10,446 bases of DNA from assembly GCA_002284615.2 (NCBI GenBank), contig MU069510.1:226931-237376 (forward strand), in the 5' to 3' direction. Numbering within the stretch: position 1 is the stretch's first letter; each line of letters begins with the position of its first letter. The stretch is from Dunaliella salina. Its lineage: Eukaryota > Chlorophyta > Chlorophyceae > Chlamydomonadales > Dunaliellaceae. The notes beneath the pieces are model-generated. The model was not told the origin of the DNA, did no database searches, and was given only the letters and a program-made list of their open reading frames with translations. A program made the translations under genes and the position numbers. Positions 10,350-10,446 of the stretch are shown piece after piece.

Positions 10350-10446
10350 GCCCAGAAATCGTTGAAGAGCAGCGGGTTGGTCATGCACACATCATCGAAG
10401 GCTAAGAACTTGATGCTTGTTGCAGCTGGGCCTGGAGCCCCTGCTT
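1050..10446 (-). CDS. Purple acid phosphatase-like metallophosphoesterase gene, multi-exon, partial at both ends
   Basis: This is the whole gene span on the minus strand, join of E1 10446-10348, E2 9961-9841, E3 7943-7801, E4 6072-6003, E5 5133-5059 and E6 1125-1050. Known family role: PAPs hydrolyse phosphate esters at a binuclear metal centre and are often secreted for phosphate scavenging. The spliced frame gives 194 residues without a stop. Visible motifs are GDLAY (67-71), WDVF (79-82), GNHE (100-103), DSGGECNVP (about 118-126), FNMGPVH, SDQGR, DLASVDR, TPW and an HR pair with His at 191. The order and spacing match the PAP core, and GNHERDxPG followed by DSGGEC resembles the plant PAP27/PAP1 subgroup. 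All splice phases agree (1, 2, 1, 2, 2, then 0). The N-terminus, any signal peptide and the GHxH motif lie outside the window. The first metal motif reads D-V-C where D-x-G is expected. Organism and exact subfamily are inferred. Confidence 0.9.
1125..1425. repeat. Irregular array of AGATGATG-CCTCCAAGTTGAAAGCAAG units touching the E6 acceptor
   Basis: The module GATGATG(C/T)CTCCAAGTTGAAA recurs at about 1143, 1190, 1256, 1335 and, shortened, 1414. It alternates with GAAAGCAAGGTCAT(A/G)GCA modules; spacing varies from 46 to 81 bp. On the minus strand each unit reads TTTCAACTTGGAG, close to the real acceptor TTTCAACTTGCAG at 1126. The array therefore seems to include the acceptor region of E6 as its edge unit. 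Confidence 0.7.
1608..1705. repeat. Minisatellite of about 26 bp, TGCCAATGCAGTTATGCACTG
   Basis: Four diverged units are visible: GCAATGCAGTTATGCAGTGTA, CATGCCAATGCATTTATGCACTG, CGTGCCAATGCAGTTATGCACTG and CATGCCAATACAG. It sits in the large intron between E5 and E6. Confidence 0.75.
1918..2050. repeat. (TG)n microsatellite, about 130 bp
   Basis: This is an almost pure TG run with rare GA and GC interruptions after about 2008. It is bounded by GCATGCATGATT on the left and GCGCGTGTGCGC on the right. Alternating purine-pyrimidine tracts like this can adopt Z-DNA. Cys/Val and His/Thr open frames crossing it are artefacts. Confidence 0.97.
2051..3180. other. Intronic stretch with no supported gene
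   Basis: Part of the 3.9-kb intron between E5 and E6. I see ordinary mixed sequence, a small AT-rich patch (AATATTTAATAAAATTTTGC near 2686) and no family-typical coding segment on either strand. The open frames of 73 to 100 codons at 2296-2696 and 2858-3160 show no recognisable protein features. Confidence 0.6.
3242..3320. other. Compact foldable segment, possible structured RNA of unknown class
   Basis: Outer stem: GGGGGA 3242-3247 pairs with TCCCCC 3315-3320. Hairpin 1: 3265-3276 pairs with 3280-3291 (eleven pairs, one A/C mismatch, GAA loop). Hairpin 2: 3293-3300 pairs with 3304-3311 (eight pairs including one T/G, GCT loop). The two hairpins are one base apart, giving a three-way junction of 79 nt. 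In addition GTGACCGA at 3183-3190 is fully complementary to TCGGTCAC at 3305-3312, competing with hairpin 2. I do not recognise a tRNA, 5S, hammerhead or TPP riboswitch pattern. A palindromic relic of a transposon is an alternative. Confidence 0.4.
3380..3790. repeat. GCATGC-rich satellite with a 36-bp core repeat
   Basis: The words GCATGC and TGCATGCATGG occur many times. A clean 36-bp unit starts at about 3581, 3617 and 3653 (CATGCATGGCTGTGTGC then GTTGCTGTGTGGATTATTG). The motif is self-complementary, so open frames rich in His/Met/Ala or Cys/Met/Ala occur on both strands and are not genes. Confidence 0.9.
3791..4846. other. Intronic stretch with a CpG-rich patch and no firm gene
   Basis: Between about 3990 and 4200 CG dinucleotides are dense (for example CGTCGTTAGCGTCGCGCCGAG near 4021), unlike the surrounding introns. 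An inverted CCAAT word lies in GTCATTGGTCAATG near 3984. A plus-strand ATG at 4084 opens a 51-codon frame (MVAFSMASPARPLGQTTPYV at its start) ending at 4239. I do not recognise this peptide. It may mark the 5' end of a nested plus-strand gene or be chance. The remainder of the stretch shows nothing clear. Confidence 0.3.
4847..4883 (-). other. Cryptic 37-nt exon candidate with in-frame stop
   Basis: On the minus strand TACTTTTACTTCAG ends in a strong acceptor at 4884, and GGATGG followed by GTAAGT forms a strong donor after 4847. If spliced between E5 and E6, it would read Arg-Leu-Gln-His-Lys-stop, and its 37-nt length would also shift the frame. E5 and E6 already join perfectly, so this is not needed for the main protein. 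It could be a poison exon or a chance pair of sites. Confidence 0.3.
5059..5133 (-). CDS. PAP-like gene, exon E5 (FNMGPVH...SDQGR)
   Basis: The 75-nt exon reads FNMGPVHILMLDSEIPSD and then PSSDQG, ending in AG which E6 completes to Arg. This is the PAP strand usually seen as FDYGPVHFVVxSTE...PGSDQYR. The acceptor is TTTTTACAG and the donor GGGCAG followed by GTAAGG. The acceptor and first exon bases form unit 1 of a 50-bp tandem array whose other units repeat the FNMGP coding bases without the rest of the exon. Using an upstream array AG instead would change the frame, so this acceptor is the productive one. Confidence 0.93.
5118..5312. repeat. 50-bp tandem array of four units carrying the E5 splice acceptor
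   Basis: TCCCATGTTG occurs at 5121, 5171, 5221 and 5271, an exact 50-bp period. On the minus strand each unit has a pyrimidine run followed by TTCAACATGGGACC, the first coding bases of E5. Unit 1 (5118-5167) has TTTTTACAG and leads into the real exon. Unit 3 also has an AG (TTTTTCCAG). Units 2 and 4 have lost it (TCCAAC and TCCATC). Because 50 is not a multiple of three, use of unit 3 would shift the frame. Confidence 0.92.
5313..5470. repeat. ACAACAAGAGCTGACAC tandem repeat
   Basis: Repeats of GACAACAAGAGCTGACAC and the variant GACAA(C/T)AAGAGATGAAACGG alternate. The longer combined unit (AGATGAAACGGCACAGACAA...) recurs at 5371 and 5419, 48 bp apart. It directly follows the 50-bp array in the intron between E4 and E5. 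Confidence 0.8.
5480..6002. other. Intron between E4 and E5, no feature seen
   Basis: Mixed sequence without recognised coding or repeat content, apart from a second ACTCACTTGAG word near 5841 that resembles the E4 donor region (ACTCACTTGAACG at 5998). Confidence 0.5.
6003..6072 (-). CDS. PAP-like gene, exon E4 (GGECNVPF)
   Basis: The 70-nt exon begins GT, completing the Gly of DSGG, and reads GECNVPFMWRWYSPANIH then RNPF. GGEC(G/N)VP is a known PAP signature just after the GNHE region. The acceptor is TCCATCAG and the donor TTCAA followed by GTGAGT. It ends with AA, completed by C of E5 to give Asn. No duplicate of this exon was seen. At 70 nt it is far too short to be found by open-frame length; motif continuity with E3 and E5 and phase on both sides support it. 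Confidence 0.9.
6130..6250. repeat. Two-copy direct repeat around CTGATACACA(G/A)CAAAT
   Basis: TTGGGCCTGATACACAGCAA near 6141 and TTGGGTCTGATACACAACAA near 6220 are about 79 bp apart, each followed by a related TTA-AACAA segment. It lies in the intron between E3 and E4, just upstream of the E4 acceptor. Confidence 0.65.
6250..7160. other. Intron between E3 and E4, one small repeat only
   Basis: The only structure I see is a two-copy repeat of TTTATATTCACACAACCCT at about 6559 and 6593. The open frames of 62 to 117 codons here show no recognisable protein. The rest is unremarkable intron sequence. Confidence 0.5.
7164..7218. repeat. Direct repeat copy 1; partner at 7513-7569
   Basis: GGCTGGCTTGCCATTTGTTT followed by CCTTTCAAAG and AGC(C/T)GC(A/G)CGAG is shared with 7513-7569. 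The second copy has an extra CCTTTCAATT duplication. The second copy begins where exon relic A ends, so the repeat extends the E3-copy array to the left. Confidence 0.75.
7336..7461. repeat. (TCC)n then (CAT)n microsatellites
   Basis: A TCC/TTC run covers about 7336-7380 and a CAT run about 7400-7461. On the minus strand these read GGA/GAA and GAT, giving Glu and Asp runs that are not a protein. The CAT run ends at relic A of exon E3. Confidence 0.95.
7464..7513 (-). pseudogene. Short relic copy A of exon E3 (GNHD segment)
   Basis: Only TGNHDRDFPGTGDAF is recognisable, with GNHE changed to GNHD. Upstream is unrelated sequence (minus-strand GGCAAGCCAGCC...) and downstream the copy breaks at TTTTTGCAATTG into (GAT)n. 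The break point matches that of copy D, which also loses the FGYSARDSGG end and runs into TTGCAA. Copies A and D therefore probably share one truncated ancestor. Confidence 0.75.
7600..7723 (-). pseudogene. Copy B of exon E3, 5' truncated by a GAT microsatellite
   Basis: The copy reads DVLGSQFEMAFTQWAMAV, then GTGNHERDYPGAGDAFG, then TSARDSG, with donor CTCAG followed by GTGGGT. The frame is open and GNHE is kept, but WPM has become WAM. The 5' part coding GYAADW is gone and is replaced by (GAT)n. An AG in GGCAG could give an exon starting C-CAG-TTT that is in phase with both E2 and E4, yielding a protein lacking eleven residues including WDVF. No pyrimidine tract supports it. Alternative exon use is possible but the microsatellite invasion argues for a relic. 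Confidence 0.75.
7719..7782. repeat. (CAT)n microsatellite between E3 and copy B
   Basis: A near-pure CAT run of about 64 bp. On the minus strand it starts about 20 nt after the E3 donor and runs directly into copy B at the position corresponding to GATTGGGATGTG of E3. A shorter, impure CAT cluster lies at 7570-7597, just after copy B. The His run in a plus-strand open frame is an artefact. Confidence 0.93.
7801..7943 (-). CDS. PAP-like gene, exon E3 with WDVF and GNHE (intact copy C)
   Basis: The exon reads GYAADWDVFGSQFEKAF, then TQWPMAVGTGNHERDFPG, then TGDAFGYSARDSG. The GNHE Asn and His are metal ligand and catalytic residues in PAPs, and DSGG followed by EC in E4 is a family signature. 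The acceptor is GTGTATGCAG and the donor CTCAG followed by GTGGGC. One leading base completes the split Leu from E2, and one trailing G is completed by GT of E4 to give Gly. It is 143 nt. It is the only one of four related copies between 7464 and 8206 with both ends and an open frame, so I take it as the constitutive exon. A (CAT)n tract starts about 20 nt past its donor. Confidence 0.93.
8040..8206 (-). pseudogene. Decayed copy D of exon E3 with upstream intron
   Basis: This copy keeps the upstream intron end, the TGTATGCAG acceptor and a frame starting GYAAHWDVFGSQ. A one-base insertion then brings a TGA stop immediately after. In the shifted frame KFEQAFTQWPMAVGTGNH and ERDYPGTGDA remain readable, so the decay is recent. 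The 3' part (FGYSARDSGG and the donor) is missing and replaced by TTGCAAATC-like sequence. Homology to copy C continues upstream of the acceptor to about 8206. It lies between E2 and E3, so a spliceosome would meet its acceptor first. Confidence 0.85.
8207..8635. other. Intron between E2 and E3, no feature seen
   Basis: No repeat, exon or RNA gene is evident in this stretch. Confidence 0.5.
8636..8725. repeat. Short tandem repeat GGGCAAAGCTG(C/G)GATGAATT
   Basis: GGGCAAAGCTG occurs near 8653 and 8679, with GGCAAAGCTGCTTGG near 8709, separated by GATGAA(A)TTGGGCAA. It is a diverged array of about 26 bp and shares the CAAGCTGC-type words of the 66-bp minisatellite to its right. Confidence 0.65.
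8866..9200. repeat. 66-bp minisatellite, about four to five units
   Basis: GCATGCAGACATC occurs at 8991, 9057 and 9123, an exact 66-bp period. Each unit carries AACTGGTCAA(A/G)CTGC, AGCTCCTTCTTGCC and TAGGGACACGCATGCAGAC. Outer units are diverged and both contain GCTGCTTTTTGCC (8898 and about 9166). Since 66 is a multiple of three, frames stay open on both strands (162 and 199 codons), but no protein family is recognisable. Confidence 0.92.
9383..9455. repeat. 37-bp direct repeat with donor-like GTAAGTATG on the minus strand
   Basis: AAGAATGCAACATACTTACC is found at 9383 and 9420. On the minus strand each copy shows TTTG followed by GTAAGTATG, an ideal 5' splice site, within the intron between E2 and E3. 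No matching upstream exon with PAP homology is present, so these look like decoy or chance donors. Confidence 0.75.
9564..9682. mobile_element. hAT-type MITE, 119 bp, non-autonomous
   Basis: The left end TAGGGTTGGCCA (9564-9575) and right end TGGCCAACCCTA (9671-9682) are perfect 12-bp inverted repeats, and TA(G)GG ends are typical of hAT elements. The left flank CTCATAAC (9556-9563) is matched by CTAGTAAC (9683-9690), and better by CTCATAAT (9823-9830) in the second copy of the right end. An 8-bp target duplication fits hAT transposition. There is no coding capacity. The right half of the element is included in the 140-bp tandem duplication. Confidence 0.82.
9641..9920. repeat. 140-bp tandem duplication spanning half a MITE, intron and exon E2
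   Basis: Copy 1 is 9641-9780 and copy 2 is 9781-9920; both begin GTACGGGCATACG and run collinearly with no net length difference. Each holds the right half of the MITE, its target duplication, about 10 bp of intron, the CTTAC donor and the last roughly 75 nt of exon E2. Copy 2 carries the functional exon end. The copies are clearly diverged, so the event is not very recent. Confidence 0.93.
9701..9778 (-). pseudogene. Duplicated 3' half of exon E2 (candidate alternative or dead exon)
   Basis: This is a second copy of the end of E2, reading AATQLASGDEEVANLALM and then TGDLAYA, with the same GTAAGT donor. Over the 74 nt aligned with E2 I count seven substitutions, four changing amino acids (H/Q, A/D, K/E, D/V), no indel and no stop. 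Two AGs lie 5 nt apart at its 5' side. From the first, the segment is 78 nt and could be inserted after E2 in frame. From the second, it is 73 nt and could join E1 directly in place of E2. Both options keep phase, but no pyrimidine tract precedes either AG, so real use is doubtful. Confidence 0.6.
9841..9961 (-). CDS. PAP-like gene, exon E2 with metal motif II (GDLAY)
   Basis: The exon reads GLHFAENYGQNSSLLATH, then LASGAEKDANLALMTGD, then LAYA, after a split Asp shared with E1. GDLAY fits the PAP GDxxY motif, whose Asp bridges the two metals and whose Tyr binds the ferric ion. The acceptor is TTATTTGCAG and the donor is CACT followed by GTAAGT, both strong. The exon is 121 nt and ends with two bases (CT) of a Leu codon completed by E3. 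Its 3' part is copied in the downstream intron at 9701-9778. The residues directly after GDLAYAL continue in E3 as GYAADWD, which is the usual PAP spacing, so no exon is missing between them. Confidence 0.9.
9964..10267. other. Intron between E1 and E2, non-repetitive part
   Basis: The 386-nt intron is mostly ordinary sequence plus the (AC)n tract. One segment, TGTGCCCCCTGAATCCAATA near 10071, resembles TGTGCCCCTGAATCCAATGA near 1706 in the E5-E6 intron and may be a small dispersed repeat. Confidence 0.5.
10268..10347. repeat. (AC)40 microsatellite abutting the E1 splice donor
   Basis: An uninterrupted 80-bp AC run. On the minus strand it is (GT)40 and begins exactly at the exon-intron border, so the donor GT is the first repeat unit. 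This makes the 5' splice site GTGTGT instead of the GTAAGT or GTGAGT of other introns here. Confidence 0.96.
10348..10446 (-). CDS. PAP-like gene, exon E1 (5' side cut by window edge)
   Basis: The open frame begins two bases in from the edge and reads AGAPGPAATSIKFLAF, then DDVCMTNPLLFNDFWA. SIKFLAFDD occupies the place where PAPs have a beta strand followed by the first metal motif (GDMG-like). Here the second Asp is kept but the Gly is replaced by Cys. The exon ends with one base of a split codon (G), which joins AT of E2 to give Asp. The donor is GGCAG followed by GTGTGT, so the splice site is the first repeat of a long (GT)n tract. The true 5' boundary of the exon cannot be seen. The phase match to E2 is the main support; the sequence beyond the first motif is not strongly family-typical. 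Confidence 0.72.

Noticed and set aside
1..10446. CRISPR array, given the many direct repeats
   Set aside because: The repeats are tandem without unique spacers of uniform length, and the sequence is eukaryotic with spliceosomal introns.

Overview
The window is eukaryotic nuclear DNA. It has GT-AG introns of 0.4 to 3.9 kb, short exons of 70 to 143 nt, roughly balanced base composition and very many microsatellites and minisatellites. No bacterial-style gene is present. The protein type and the repeat-loaded introns suggest a green alga, perhaps a chlorophycean such as Dunaliella, but the species call is inference only.

Almost everything here belongs to one minus-strand gene, a purple acid phosphatase (PAP)-like metallophosphoesterase that runs off both ends of the window. 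I assembled six exons from protein motifs plus splice sites: E1 (10348-10446, cut at its 5' side), E2 (9841-9961), E3 (7801-7943), E4 (6003-6072), E5 (5059-5133) and E6 (1050-1125). All five junctions keep phase and together encode 194 residues. In order these carry a degenerate first metal motif (D-V-C), GDLAY, GYAADWDVF, GNHERDFPG, DSGGECNVP, FNMGPVHILMLDSE, SDQGR, and DLASVDRELTPW followed by HR. The C-terminal GHxHxYER motif should lie beyond the left edge.

The striking feature is that exons and splice sites of this gene have been copied repeatedly in place. The 3' half of E2, with its donor and part of the next intron, is duplicated as an exact-period 140-bp tandem unit. E3 exists in four copies (7464-8206), only one fully intact, interleaved with CAT/GAT microsatellites. 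The E5 acceptor is the first unit of a 50-bp array of four, and the E6 acceptor lies at the edge of another array. The E1 donor is the first GT of a roughly 80-bp (GT)n tract. Some extra copies remain in phase and could act as alternative exons; others are plainly decayed.

Other intron contents include a 119-bp hAT-type MITE with an 8-bp target duplication (9564-9682), a 66-bp minisatellite with 132-bp higher-order alternation (8866-9200), a GCATGC-rich satellite (3380-3790), a (TG)n tract (1918-2050), a compact foldable segment of unknown nature (3242-3320), a CpG-rich patch (3990-4200), and a cryptic 37-nt exon with an in-frame stop (4847-4883). Long open frames elsewhere come from repeats.
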